From the NCBI GenBank assembly GCA_045660225.1, contig JAZRDK010000030.1:1-7438 (forward strand): DNA of 7,438 nt, in the 5' to 3' direction. Position numbers and translations under genes: made by a program. The notes below the pieces were generated by a model. The model was not told the DNA's origin and did no database searches. It worked only from the letters and a program-made list of their open reading frames with translations. Numbering within the stretch: position 1 is the first letter of the stretch; each line of letters opens with the position of its first letter. Origin of the DNA: Scatosoma sp045660225 (GTDB lineage: Bacteria; Bacillota; Clostridia; Christensenellales; Borkfalkiaceae). Of this stretch, positions 1 through 7,260 are shown one piece after another.

Positions 1-1113
1 CACGAAATGGGCTTTAAGTCGGGTATTACGCGTATTTTGAACGAATACGCGCGTAGCAACGGGATTTTGAAGGAAAAGGACGCCAACTTCCAAGGCGACG
101 ACTTTTGCGAAGGTTTGACGGCGGTGTTGTCTATTAAAATGGCGGAAGTGCAGTTTGAAGGACAAACGAAAACCAAGCTTGGCAATACGGAAGCTCGTCC
201 TGCGGTAGAAGCGGTTGTCATTGAAGGATTCAACGCCTTCCAAAACGTCCGTGGCTACAAAAAGACGATGGAAGAAATCATCAAGAAGGCGCAAGGCGCG
301 GCAAAATCGCGTATTGCGGCTAAGACGGCGAAGGAAAACGCAAGGGCGAAAAACAGTATCGACGGCCTGACGCTTATCGGCAAACTTGCGGCTTGCTCGG
401 GAAGAAAGCCCGAACTTAACGAAATTTTCATCGTAGAAGGCGACTCGGCAGGCGGTACGGCAAAACAGGCGCGTGTTAGACAATATCAATCGATTTTGCC
501 CCTTCGCGGTAAGCCGTTGAACGTAGAAAAGAAGAAACTTAGCCAAATCCTTGAAAACGAAGAAATCCGTTCGATGATTAGTGCTATCGGCGCGGGTATC
601 GACCCCGATTTCAAGATGGATAAAATCAATTATCACAAAGTCATTATTCTTTCGGATGCCGACCAAGACGGTATGCACATCCGTTGTATTTTGCTTACCT
701 TCTTCTTCCGTTATATGCGTCCGCTGGTCAACGGTGGGCACGTGTATATCGGTATGCCACCTTTATACAAGGTCTACAAAGGCGACGTGGTAGAATACGC
801 CTACGACGATAAAGAACTGGAAGAAAAAATCGAAAAAGTGGGCAAGGGTTATAAACTGCAACGCTATAAAGGGCTTGGTGAAATGAGTGCCGACCAGTTG
901 TGGGAAACGACGATGAATCCCGCCACGAGAAATTTGATTCAAGTTACCATCGAAGACGCTGCAAAAGCAGAGCGTATGATTACGACGCTAATGGGCGACA
1001 AGGTAGAAGGTAGAAAAGAATTCTTGGCAAAATACGCAAACTTCAATAGAAAAGATACGTTTAAGGAAAAGAAGAACAAAGAAAAGGGGGTAGACGAAGA
1101 TGGCGAGAAATAA
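1..1113 (+). CDS. Type IIA DNA topoisomerase subunit B (GyrB/ParE family), 3' part
   Basis: This is the ATPase/TOPRIM subunit of gyrase or topoisomerase IV, which works as an A2B2 complex on DNA. The frame is open from base 1, so the N-terminal ATPase domain (roughly 270 residues in relatives) lies outside the window. About 370 residues are visible. They start in the transducer domain with HEMGFKSGITR and continue with the FEGQTKTKLGN motif. The TOPRIM domain follows: EGDSAGG (catalytic Glu codon 436-438), LPLRGKPLNVEK, and the metal-binding DADQDG motif starting at 655. The tail motif QRYKGLGEMSADQLWETTMNP is intact. No long proteobacterial insertion is present, and the extreme C-terminus is Lys/Glu-rich. 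QTKTKLGN is more GyrB-like than ParE-like, but the partner A subunit looks like topoisomerase IV, so I leave the gyrase/topo IV choice open. The last 14 bp overlap the A-subunit gene, which indicates translational coupling. The family call is very secure. Confidence 0.95.
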   Translation, partial: HEMGFKSGITRILNEYARSNGILKEKDANFQGDDFCEGLTAVLSIKMAEVQFEGQTKTKLGNTEARPAVEAVVIEGFNAFQNVRGYKKTMEEIIKKAQGAAKSRIAAKTAKENARAKNSIDGLTLIGKLAACSGRKPELNEIFIVEGDSAGGTAKQARVRQYQSILPLRGKPLNVEKKKLSQILENEEIRSMISAIGAGIDPDFKMDKINYHKVIILSDADQDGMHIRCILLTFFFRYMRPLVNGGHVYIGMPPLYKVYKGDVVEYAYDDKELEEKIEKVGKGYKLQRYKGLGEMSADQLWETTMNPATRNLIQVTIEDAAKAERMITTLMGDKVEGRKEFLAKYANFNRKDTFKEKKNKEKGVDEDGEK

Positions 1114-3568
1114 AAAAGAACCGGAAATCGTTACCGAGCCTACCGGTCAACTGTTCGTTGAGCCGTTGGAAAAGGTGTTGCACTCTTCGATGCTTCCGTA
1201 TGCGGAATTCGTTATTCTTGACCGCGCCCTTCCCAGGGTAGAAGACGGATTAAAACCCGTACAAAGACGTATTCTTTATACGATGCACGAAATGGGCTTA
1301 ACGCCCGACAAACCGCATAAAAAGAGCGCGCGTATCGTCGGCGACTGTATGGGTAAATATCATCCCCACGGCGACAGCTCCGTTTACGATGCTATGGTGC
1401 GTATGGCGCAGGGCTTTAATATGGGCAAAACGCTGGTTAACGGGCACGGCAACTTCGGCTCGGTAGACGGCGACCCCGCCGCTGCAATGCGTTATACGGA
1501 AGCGCGTATGGAACCGCTCGCGCTCGAACTTTTGCGCGATATTGACAAAGACACCGTCAGCTTTTCCAACAACTTCGACGACAGCTTGGAAGAACCGGAC
1601 GTTTTGCCTGGTAGATTCCCCAACTTGCTCGTCAACGGCGCGTCGGGTATCGCCATCGGTCTTGCGACAAACATCCCTACGCACAACTTAGAAGAAGTCA
1701 TCAACGGCGTCGTGGCGTACATTGACAACCCCGCCATTTCTTTGGAAGAAATGATGGAACAAATCCCTTCGCCCGACTTCCCTACGGGCGGTGTGATTAT
1801 CGCCAACGAATTGATTCAAGCGTACAAAACGGGTCGTGGCAAGATTACGATTCGTGCAAAAATTACGTCGGAGAAGGCGGACAACGGCAAGACAAACTTG
1901 ATTATCACAGAACTTCCGTACCAGGTCAATAAGGCGCAGTTGCTTAGAAAAATCGTCGACCTTCGTGAAGAAAAGAAGGAAGAACTTGCCGGGCTTGACT
2001 ACGTTGCGGACGAATCGGACAGAACGGGTATGCGCGCGTTGATTCGCATCAAGAAAGACGCGGACGTAGACGCCATCTTAAAATGCCTGTATAAATACAC
2101 CGATTTGGAAGTTACTTTCGGTATCAATATGGTCGTCATTGCCGACGGCAAACCCCAACAGTTGGGGCTTATGGACGTAATTCGTCATTACGTCACCTAT
2201 CAACAAAAACTTATCAAACGCAGAACGTTGTTTGAATTAGAACGCGCGCAAGAACGTTGCCATATCTTGGAAGGCTTGATTGTCGCCGTACAAAATATCG
2301 ACGAAGTAATTGCCATCATCAAAAAATCGGAAAGCACCGCGGACGCAAGACGCCGTCTTATGGAACGCTTTGAAATTTCTGAAGCGCAGGCGCAGGCAAT
2401 CCTTGATTTGAAACTTGCAAGATTGACAAAGCTGGAAATTTATAAGCTGGAACAAGAACTGAAAGAACTCAAAAAGGAAATCAAGCGTTTGACGGCAATT
2501 TCCAAGAGCAAGGAGCTTCAGCTTCAGGTTGTCAAAGAAGAAATTACCGAAATCAAAAACGCGTACCCTTCGCCGAGAAAATCAAAACTCGTGTTTACGC
2601 GCGAAGAAGCAGACGCTTTGGTTGCTACGGCAACGGAAAAGAAAGCGGGCGTGCGCTGTACGCTTGCGTACACGCAAGACGGTGCGTTTAAGGTGTTGAC
2701 GGGCAAGCTTAAGGAAGGGCTTGATAAACCCGTAGACGGCAAATATAAGCCCCAACTGCTTGTAAGCGCGCTTTTGGAAACGAAGACGGATAAGCAAATT
2801 TTTGCATTTACGAACTACGGCAACTGTCATAAACTCGATATTTCCGACGACGACTTGGTTTGCAAGCTCTCCGACGAAGGGGTAACCTTGAAAGAACTTT
2901 CTTCGGATGCGGAAGAAGGCGAACGCGTCGTTTCGATGTTCGAAGTCGGCGAAAAAATGCCGTACGGCAGTTTGATGTTCTTCACGAAAAAGGGTATGAT
3001 TAAAAAATCCGACTGGGCGGAATACGAACAGCGCAAAGCGTCCTTCCAAGCGGTAAAACTCAACGAAGACGACGAACTGCTTACCGTCGAAGAAGACACC
3101 AACGAAGAAGACACCATCATCATCGTCACCAAGGAAGGCGTTTGCCTTAACGCGTTGAAGGACGATATTCCTACGCAAGGCAGGGTGGCAACGGGCGTAC
3201 GCGGTATTATGCTCCGCGACGAAGACGAAGTTGTTTTGATGACGCAAATCAACGGCGAAGGCGAAATTGTGATTGCCACGGACGAAGGCAGGTTTAAGCG
3301 TGTTATTTCTTCGCAAATCGAGCCGTCCAAGCGTTACAGAAAAGGCTCGCTAATCGTCGGCTTACGCGAAGGCGCAAAGGTGATTTGCGCGTCGTACGTC
3401 ACCAACCCTTATAAGCTCGCTGTCGTTGAAAAGAACGGCGTTATCTCCGAAATTTCGACGGAAGACGTGTTCATTTCCGTACAAAGCGCAAGGGCGAAGA
3501 AACTGACGCGTTATGCGGAAGATTCGATTAAAGCGGTCATCCCCATGCCGTACAAGAAAGGGGAATAA
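1100..3568 (+). CDS. Type IIA DNA topoisomerase subunit A (ParC/GyrA family), probable topoisomerase IV A subunit
   Basis: This 822-residue subunit cleaves and rejoins DNA. The winged-helix region has KYHPHGDSSVYDAM, and the active-site Arg131-Tyr132 lie in AAMRYTEARM. These sit exactly 10 residues after E. coli GyrA R121-Y122. On the same offset Ser93 and Asp97 match the quinolone positions S83/D87, the susceptible state, and Ile184 matches the DNA-intercalating I174. A charged coiled-coil gate spans about 443-488, and a beta-pinwheel C-terminal domain about 500-815. The GyrA box (Q-R/K-R-G-G-R/K-G), needed for DNA wrapping by gyrase, is absent: the first blade reads DKPVDGKYKPQ at about 542-552, and the only QR-like motif later is QRKASFQ (644-650). 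Family knowledge links this to topo IV-type decatenation rather than negative supercoiling, so ParC is my inference. The start is fixed by an AGGGGG site (1085-1090) nine bases upstream, and the gene overlaps the B subunit by 14 bp. Confidence 0.93.
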   Translation: MARNKKEPEIVTEPTGQLFVEPLEKVLHSSMLPYAEFVILDRALPRVEDGLKPVQRRILYTMHEMGLTPDKPHKKSARIVGDCMGKYHPHGDSSVYDAMVRMAQGFNMGKTLVNGHGNFGSVDGDPAAAMRYTEARMEPLALELLRDIDKDTVSFSNNFDDSLEEPDVLPGRFPNLLVNGASGIAIGLATNIPTHNLEEVINGVVAYIDNPAISLEEMMEQIPSPDFPTGGVIIANELIQAYKTGRGKITIRAKITSEKADNGKTNLIITELPYQVNKAQLLRKIVDLREEKKEELAGLDYVADESDRTGMRALIRIKKDADVDAILKCLYKYTDLEVTFGINMVVIADGKPQQLGLMDVIRHYVTYQQKLIKRRTLFELERAQERCHILEGLIVAVQNIDEVIAIIKKSESTADARRRLMERFEISEAQAQAILDLKLARLTKLEIYKLEQELKELKKEIKRLTAISKSKELQLQVVKEEITEIKNAYPSPRKSKLVFTREEADALVATATEKKAGVRCTLAYTQDGAFKVLTGKLKEGLDKPVDGKYKPQLLVSALLETKTDKQIFAFTNYGNCHKLDISDDDLVCKLSDEGVTLKELSSDAEEGERVVSMFEVGEKMPYGSLMFFTKKGMIKKSDWAEYEQRKASFQAVKLNEDDELLTVEEDTNEEDTIIIVTKEGVCLNALKDDIPTQGRVATGVRGIMLRDEDEVVLMTQINGEGEIVIATDEGRFKRVISSQIEPSKRYRKGSLIVGLREGAKVICASYVTNPYKLAVVEKNGVISEISTEDVFISVQSARAKKLTRYAEDSIKAVIPMPYKKGE

Positions 3569-3581
3569 GCGGATAAATCAG

Positions 3582-3610
3582 TTATAAAATACGAAAAACC
3601 GACATAGTAT
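3582..3610 (+). promoter_or_regulatory. Weak sigma-E-like promoter candidate upstream of spoIIID
   Basis: CATAGTAT at 3603-3610 resembles the sigma-E -10 element (CATACAnT). It lies 14 bp after TTATAAA (3582-3588), a loose match to the -35 element. B. subtilis spoIIID is transcribed by sigma-E in the mother cell, so the position makes sense. The match is imperfect and such AT-rich words arise by chance; readthrough from the topoisomerase genes is the alternative, since no terminator is visible in the 73-bp gap. Confidence 0.3.
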
Positions 3611-3612
3611 AT

Positions 3613-3630
3613 TCCGTAAGCAAATACGGA
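3613..3630 (+). promoter_or_regulatory. Small inverted repeat overlapping the spoIIID ribosome binding site
   Basis: TCCGTA (3613-3618) and TACGGA (3625-3630) form a perfect 6-bp stem around the loop AGCAAA. The right arm includes the first three bases of the Shine-Dalgarno sequence GGAGGG (3628-3633). In RNA this hairpin could partly mask ribosome binding; in DNA it could be a dyad operator. No U-run follows, so it is not an intrinsic terminator. The structure is seen directly; a function is inference. Confidence 0.35.
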
Positions 3631-3641
3631 GGGTTGGTGTT

Positions 3642-3905
3642 TTGTGGGATTATATTGAACAACGTGTGTTAAAGTGCGCGGAATATATCGTGACGACGGG
3701 TTGTACCGTTCGCGCGTGTTCCGCGCATTTTTCTATCAGCAAATCGACGGTACATAAGGACGTTTCCGAACGCTTGAGATACATCGACGCGGATTTGTTT
3801 GAGCGTGTCCGCGAAGTTTTGGACGTCAATTTAAGCGAACGACATATCCGTGGTGGTCTTGCTACGCGCGAAAAATACGTCGAAAAGTCGAAAGGCAAAA
3901 AATAG
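3642..3905 (+). CDS. spoIIID: Sporulation transcriptional regulator SpoIIID
   Basis: This 87-residue DNA-binding protein is about the size of B. subtilis SpoIIID (about 93 residues). In that model SpoIIID acts in the mother cell, activating or repressing many sigma-E-dependent genes and helping the switch to sigma-K. The hallmarks are all present: an N-terminal MWDYIEQR...YIV segment, a helix-turn-helix at about 22-42 containing SISKSTVHKDVSERL, the middle segment DADLFERVREVLD, and the family-specific RHIRGGLATREKY (68-79). A Lys-rich tail follows. The start is TTG at 3642, chosen because MWDY aligns with the MHDY start of relatives and GGAGGG (3628-3633) lies eight bases upstream. It stands alone between the topoisomerase pair and tyrA, which has its own promoter. 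Its presence indicates an endospore-forming lineage, though spoIIID alone does not prove that this strain sporulates. Confidence 0.93.
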   Translation: MWDYIEQRVLKCAEYIVTTGCTVRACSAHFSISKSTVHKDVSERLRYIDADLFERVREVLDVNLSERHIRGGLATREKYVEKSKGKK

Positions 3906-3917
3906 GCTGTCTTTCGC

Positions 3918-3946
3918 TTGAAATTTCTACGAAGATATGTTACAAT
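3918..3946 (+). promoter_or_regulatory. Sigma-A promoter of tyrA (extended -10)
   Basis: TTGAAA (3918-3923), a 17-bp spacer and TACAAT (3941-3946) form a good sigma-A promoter. TG at 3938-3939 adds an extended -10. Transcription would start near 3953, giving a leader of about 26 bases. That leaves no room for a T-box or other riboswitch. It also rules out translation from the upstream ATG at 3937, which lies within the promoter. Confidence 0.75.
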
Positions 3947-3978
3947 ATCGGCAAGAAAGTACGTTTTGGAGAAAGACG

Positions 3979-4803
3979 ATGAAAAGAACGGCTGTGGTGG
4001 GGCTTGGTATCATCGGCGCGTCCGTTTGCGGTGCGCTTAGTAAGGCAGGCATAGAAGTACACGGGATAGATATAAACGAGAAAAACGTTGCCGTTGCAAT
4101 CGAAAAAGGATTTATTTCGGCAAAGGCAGACACGCTTTCGTCTTACGACGTAGTGTTTATTGCCGTGCCTTTGCGCGCTACAAAACGCATTTTGCAAACG
4201 GAAACGTTCAAGGACGGCGCGCTCGTAATGGATATTTGCGGTGTGAAATCGGAAATAGAAACGGCGGTGTATTCGCGTAAACCCAATTTTAGATACGTTG
4301 GCTTGCATCCGATGGCAGGTAAAGAAACTTCGGGCATTGAATCGGCGTCGCCCGATTTGTTTCGTATGGCAAACTTGATTATCACGCGCTCGGCACAAAC
4401 GGACGAAAATGCCGTTGCGGAAGCAAAAGAGCTTGCAAAAGCGATGCGTTTTGGTAAAATCGTAGAGTGTACCGCAGAAGAACACGACAAAAAAATAGCG
4501 ATTACTTCCCAGCTTGCGCACATCGTTTCCAACGCCTACGTTAAAAGTCCGCAGGTCAAAAACTGCAACGGGTTCACGGGTGGCAGTTTCCAGGATATGA
4601 CGCGTATTGCAGGCGTTGACGAGAAAACTTGGACGGAACTGTATATGGGCAATCGCGATTGCGTTTTAGACGAATTAAACGGGATTATCGAACATTTGAC
4701 CGTTTACCGCGACGCTTTGGCGGACAAGGACGAGCAAAAACTGTCCGATACCTTAAAGGAAGGGCGCTTAATCCGCGAAAACATAAAAATAGGAAGGGAA
4801 TAA
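3979..4803 (+). CDS. tyrA: Prephenate dehydrogenase (TyrA), no ACT or chorismate mutase domain
   Basis: The enzyme oxidatively decarboxylates prephenate to 4-hydroxyphenylpyruvate with NAD(P)+, the step committing chorismate to tyrosine. It has 274 residues. An N-terminal Rossmann domain begins with the dinucleotide loop GLGIIG (8-13). Asp31 at the end of the second strand (HGIDIN) suggests NAD+ preference. MDICGVK (84-90) and HPMAGKETSG (110-119) follow; His110 is at the family's catalytic His position. The all-helical C-terminal domain carries EEHDKKIA (167-174), SQLAH (177-181) and GGSFQDMTRIA (201-211), where Arg209 is expected to hold the substrate carboxylate. There is no C-terminal ACT domain and no fused chorismate mutase, so allosteric control by tyrosine through ACT is not expected. 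The start at 3979 has GGAGAAAG (3968-3975) upstream and puts the first strand MKRTAVVGLG at the N-terminus. No other aromatic pathway gene is adjacent. The gene has its own promoter and terminator, so it appears monocistronic. Confidence 0.95.
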   Translation: MKRTAVVGLGIIGASVCGALSKAGIEVHGIDINEKNVAVAIEKGFISAKADTLSSYDVVFIAVPLRATKRILQTETFKDGALVMDICGVKSEIETAVYSRKPNFRYVGLHPMAGKETSGIESASPDLFRMANLIITRSAQTDENAVAEAKELAKAMRFGKIVECTAEEHDKKIAITSQLAHIVSNAYVKSPQVKNCNGFTGGSFQDMTRIAGVDEKTWTELYMGNRDCVLDELNGIIEHLTVYRDALADKDEQKLSDTLKEGRLIRENIKIGRE

Positions 4804-4819
4804 CGCCCTTCTTTTTTTT
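4791..4819 (+). terminator. Intrinsic terminator of tyrA
   Basis: GAAGGG (4793-4798) pairs with CCCTTC (4806-4811) around the seven-base loop AATAACG. A G-U and an A-U pair can extend the base, and eight T residues (4812-4819) follow. The left arm is the last coding sequence of tyrA, and the stop codon TAA (4801-4803) lies in the loop. Confidence 0.85.
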
Positions 4820-4857
4820 GTATTTACGAATATTTTTCAAAAATCAATAAAGAAATG

Positions 4858-4886
4858 TTTACATTTTACAAAAAGTTTGGTATAAT
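4858..4886 (+). promoter_or_regulatory. Strong sigma-A promoter for the DUF1934-hydrolase-rho unit
   Basis: TTTACA (4858-4863), a 17-bp spacer and a perfect TATAAT (4881-4886) lie in an AT-rich stretch that directly follows the tyrA terminator. TGG immediately precedes the -10, giving an extended -10. The predicted transcription start is about 4893. The ATG at 4898 would then have almost no leader, which supports the start at 4922. Confidence 0.88.
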
Positions 4887-4921
4887 AAAAACGAAATATG
4901 TCGAATTTAGGCGAGGAAAGT

Positions 4922-5302
4922 ATGCAAAATTGTAAAATTACGATAATTTCGCGCACGGACGGAAAGGAAACGAAAACGCTCCGTGACGGGAAAATAGAAA
5001 TTTCCGATGAAAAAATTTTGCTTGCTTATGCGGAAGAAAACGCGTCGACGACGATGCTTTTGGAAGGCGACGGCGCAAAAATTCGACGCGAAGGCGATTA
5101 CACGCTCTATCTCGACTTAAAAAACGGCGAAACGCTGGAAGGTATGTTGGGGATAGGTGGCTCGTCGGGGGCAATTCTCGTAAAAACGCGTCACGTCGCG
5201 TATTCTGTGAAACAGCACTCGCTTTTATTGACTTTGCAATACGAGTTGTTGTTTGGCGAAGGCGCACAAGCAATGTCGCTACGTATTCGCGCAAACTTTT
5301 AA
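4922..5302 (+). CDS. DUF1934 (YwiB-like) small beta-barrel protein
   Basis: This 126-residue protein has no signal peptide or membrane segment, so it is probably cytoplasmic. Its alternating beta-strand pattern fits the DUF1934/YwiB family, a calycin-like barrel of unknown biochemical role. Visible matches are the N-terminal strand KITIISRTDGKE, a central ENASTTMLLEGDGAKIRREG segment, and the C-terminal strands LLLTLQYELLF and MSLRIRANF. I recognise the fold pattern rather than a catalytic motif, and no conserved active-site residues stand out. The start at 4922 is preferred over the in-frame ATG at 4898 because GAGGAAAG (4913-4920) lies just upstream of it and because 4898 falls only about five bases after the predicted transcription start. 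It is the first gene of a tight unit; the hydrolase gene begins 10 bp after its stop. The function is unknown. Confidence 0.65.
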   Translation: MQNCKITIISRTDGKETKTLRDGKIEISDEKILLAYAEENASTTMLLEGDGAKIRREGDYTLYLDLKNGETLEGMLGIGGSSGAILVKTRHVAYSVKQHSLLLTLQYELLFGEGAQAMSLRIRANF

Positions 5303-5312
5303 GGGGGGAACG

Positions 5313-5963
5313 ATGAAGATACGTTATTTTGGGCACTCTTGTTTTCAATTCGTGTCAGACGGTGGCGTCCGCATCGTTACAGACCCCTATACGAAGGTGG
5401 GCTACGAAATGCCTAAAGGCGTCGCGTCCGACCTTGTTACGCTCAGTCACGGACACTTTGACCACGCGTTTTTAGACGGCGTAGCCGAAGAACCGTTCGT
5501 TTTGGACGGCAGGGGCGGTGTGTTTAGGTTTGAAGACGTAGAAATTTCTTCTTTTTCCACCTTCCACGACGAAGAAAAAGGCGCGCTCCGCGGTAAAAAC
5601 GAAATTTTCAAATTCGTGGTAAACGGGGTCAGAATTTGCCATTTCGGCGATTTGGGCGAAACCTGTCGTGCGGATATTTTAGAAAAAATCGGCGAAACGG
5701 ACGTGTTGTTACTTCCCGTGGGCGGTACGTACACGATAGACGCCGTTTCCGCGAAGGAATACGCGGATAAAATCGGCGCAAAAATCGTCGTTCCTATGCA
5801 CTTTAAGCCGGAAGACGGGGCTTTGGATATTGCGCCCGTATCGGCGTATCTTGCGCTTTGCGACGCAACCGCCGTGAAAAAAGTGGCTGGGGAAATAGAA
5901 ATTAAGAAGGAAGAATTAGCAAATACGCCTCCGCGCGTCGTATGCTTTGAAAGGGTGAAATAA
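5313..5963 (+). CDS. Metallo-beta-lactamase-fold metal-dependent hydrolase
   Basis: This 216-residue protein belongs to the beta-lactamase_2/UlaG-like branch of the metallo-beta-lactamase superfamily, cytoplasmic Zn- or Mn-dependent hydrolases whose substrates are mostly unknown. It begins MKIRYFGHSCF, typical of this branch. Metal ligands are visible: HGHFDH at 46-51, His85 (STFHDE), Asp113 (HFGDLG, 110-115) and His163 (PMHFKP). LLLPVGGTYTID (132-143) and the following helix are also family-typical. All expected ligands are present, so it should be catalytically competent. The start at 5313 is set by AGGGGGG (5302-5308) and by homology at MKIRYFGHS; the longer frame from 5253 would overlap the upstream gene and adds non-conserved residues. 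Its stop overlaps the next start (TAATG), so it is translationally coupled to the rho-like gene. The physiological substrate cannot be inferred, and the coupling does not by itself show an RNA-related role. Confidence 0.88.
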   Translation: MKIRYFGHSCFQFVSDGGVRIVTDPYTKVGYEMPKGVASDLVTLSHGHFDHAFLDGVAEEPFVLDGRGGVFRFEDVEISSFSTFHDEEKGALRGKNEIFKFVVNGVRICHFGDLGETCRADILEKIGETDVLLLPVGGTYTIDAVSAKEYADKIGAKIVVPMHFKPEDGALDIAPVSAYLALCDATAVKKVAGEIEIKKEELANTPPRVVCFERVK

Positions 5964-7260
5964 TGGACGAAAGAGAACAATTCAAAAGGGATTGCCGATT
6001 ATACTTCAAGGACGTTATTTTAGGTGAATTGCGCTCCTACGGTAGAGAAGTCGGCGTGGAAAGCCCGACGAAACTGAAAAAATCCGAACTCATCGAAGAA
6101 ATTTTGGCGATTCTCACCAAGGAAAAAGAACCCACTCCGAGAAGCAACAAGGGCGCGCCCGTACTTGCGAAAGGCGTGGACGTTCGTGTCTTAGAAAGGG
6201 TGGACGCCTTGCGCCGTTATTATAAAATTCCGCTGTATTCGGAAGTAAAAATGGGCAAAGAAGGTATTATTCTTCCGGACGATTTTGAAGACTTGCCCGA
6301 AGCATACAAAACGCTTTTTAATAAGAAGTTAGAATTCCACTCGTCCGCAGACGTAGACGCGCAGTTGTACGCAGGGCAATTCCAAAAGTTGGACAACGTT
6401 TGTTGGATTTTGCCTTTGGATTGCGTAGATAAAGGGCAAAATATCTTAATTTCCGATACGCTTGCATCGCTCTACGGTTTAGTGGAAGGCGACGAAGTAA
6501 AATGCTACGCCGTACCTTCGTCTAAGGCGTTGGTTGCCAAGGAAATCACGGAAATCAACGGTTGTACCTTAAGTCAGCTTAAGCGTTCGGAGTTTGAAAA
6601 ACAAGAAATTCTTCTTCCCGACGAAAGAATTGTGTTCAGCGACGGGGTTAGATACTCTTCGGAAACGCTGAAATTTATGCAATGGCTCGTGCCCGTTTGC
6701 AAAGGTCAGCGCGGTTGCGTTATTGCGTCGCCGAAGGTAGGGAAAACGAAAATTTTGTTGCAAATTGCCGATGCCGTCGCGTCCTTAAACGAAAGTATGC
6801 AGGTGTTTGCATTGCTCGTCGACCAAACTCCGGAAGCGGTTGCCGAATACCGCAAAGCGGTCAGCGCGGACAAATTGTTGTCTACCACGTACGACGACGA
6901 CTCGGATAGGCAAATTTTCGTTGCGGAATACCTTTTAAGACGCGTAAAACGCTATGCAGAGTGCGGTAAAGACGTCTTGCTTATCGTGGATTCGCTCAAC
7001 GCCTTGGCGCACGCCTACAACGACACCGAGGCGTCGGTTGGCGGAAAAACGCTCGCTTGCGGATTAGAAAGCAAAACCTTGCATTATATTAAAAAGTTTT
7101 TCGGCACGGCGCGTCGCTTGCAATCGGGTGGCTCGGTTACGGTGCTTGGCGCGGTAACCGTCAACAGTGGTAACCCTGCCGACGATGTCGTTGCCGCCGA
7201 ATTGTCGGCAATTAGCAACGTAGAAATTCGCTTGGACGACGAATCGGCAAGAAGAAGGGC
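5963..7260 (+). CDS. rho: Transcription termination factor Rho-like ATPase, divergent, 3' truncated by assembly
   Basis: This is a homologue of Rho, the hexameric RNA-dependent ATPase that terminates transcription. Genomic codons end at 7260 (residue 432); the frame runs on into adapter to a false stop at 7322-7324. Order: a Rho_N/SAP-like helical segment (20-50, PTKLKKSELIEEI), a variable linker, a cold-shock-like RNA-binding domain (about 130-200, ending KEITEING), then the ATPase core. The P-loop is ASPKVGKT (255-262), the Walker B Asp343 lies in LLIVDSLNALAHAYN, and KKFFGTARRLQSGGSVTVL (377-395) is typical. Spacings match E. coli Rho. Notable changes: catalytic Glu211 is Gln288, Arg212 is Thr289, Arg269 is Ala347, and the R-loop Lys326 is Pro405. 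The part that would hold the arginine finger (R366) is lost. It may be a specialised paralogue rather than the housekeeping Rho. The start overlaps the hydrolase stop (TAATG), with AAGGG upstream. Confidence 0.85.
7167..7260 (+). repeat. 94-bp direct repeat, copy 1 (genuine rho sequence)
   Basis: This segment, starting GTGGTAACCC and ending AGAAGAAGGGC, recurs without mismatch at 7345-7438, an offset of 178 bp. The bases just before the copies differ (A versus T). Copy 1 is in frame and continuous with the rho-like gene, so it is the authentic one. It is probably the complete insert of one short library molecule. Confidence 0.95.

Noticed and set aside
2582..3316. A 244-codon open frame on the minus strand inside the topoisomerase A gene.
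   Set aside because: It lies entirely antisense to a conserved beta-pinwheel coding region, its translation is low-complexity (Phe/Val/Arg/His-rich) as expected of a codon-bias shadow, and I see no start signal or family motif. The other minus-strand frames were rejected on the same grounds.
3937..3978. An upstream in-frame ATG that would give TyrA 14 extra N-terminal residues.
   Set aside because: It lies inside the predicted promoter, has no ribosome binding site, and adds residues before the Rossmann strand that relatives lack.
3906..3978. A T-box or other amino-acid-sensing leader upstream of tyrA.
   Set aside because: The gap is only 73 bp, the predicted leader is about 26 bases, and no T-box motif or terminator/antiterminator pair is visible.
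5253..5312. An upstream in-frame ATG that would lengthen the metallohydrolase by 20 residues.
   Set aside because: It overlaps the end of the DUF1934 gene, has no good ribosome binding site, and MKIRYFGHS is the conventional family N-terminus with a strong AGGGGGG site just before it.
1..7260. Signs of a mobile element, defence island, CRISPR array or RNA gene.
   Set aside because: No spaced repeats, integrase or transposase motifs, tRNA-like folds or rRNA segments were recognised; the genes are continuous housekeeping and sporulation genes of similar base composition.
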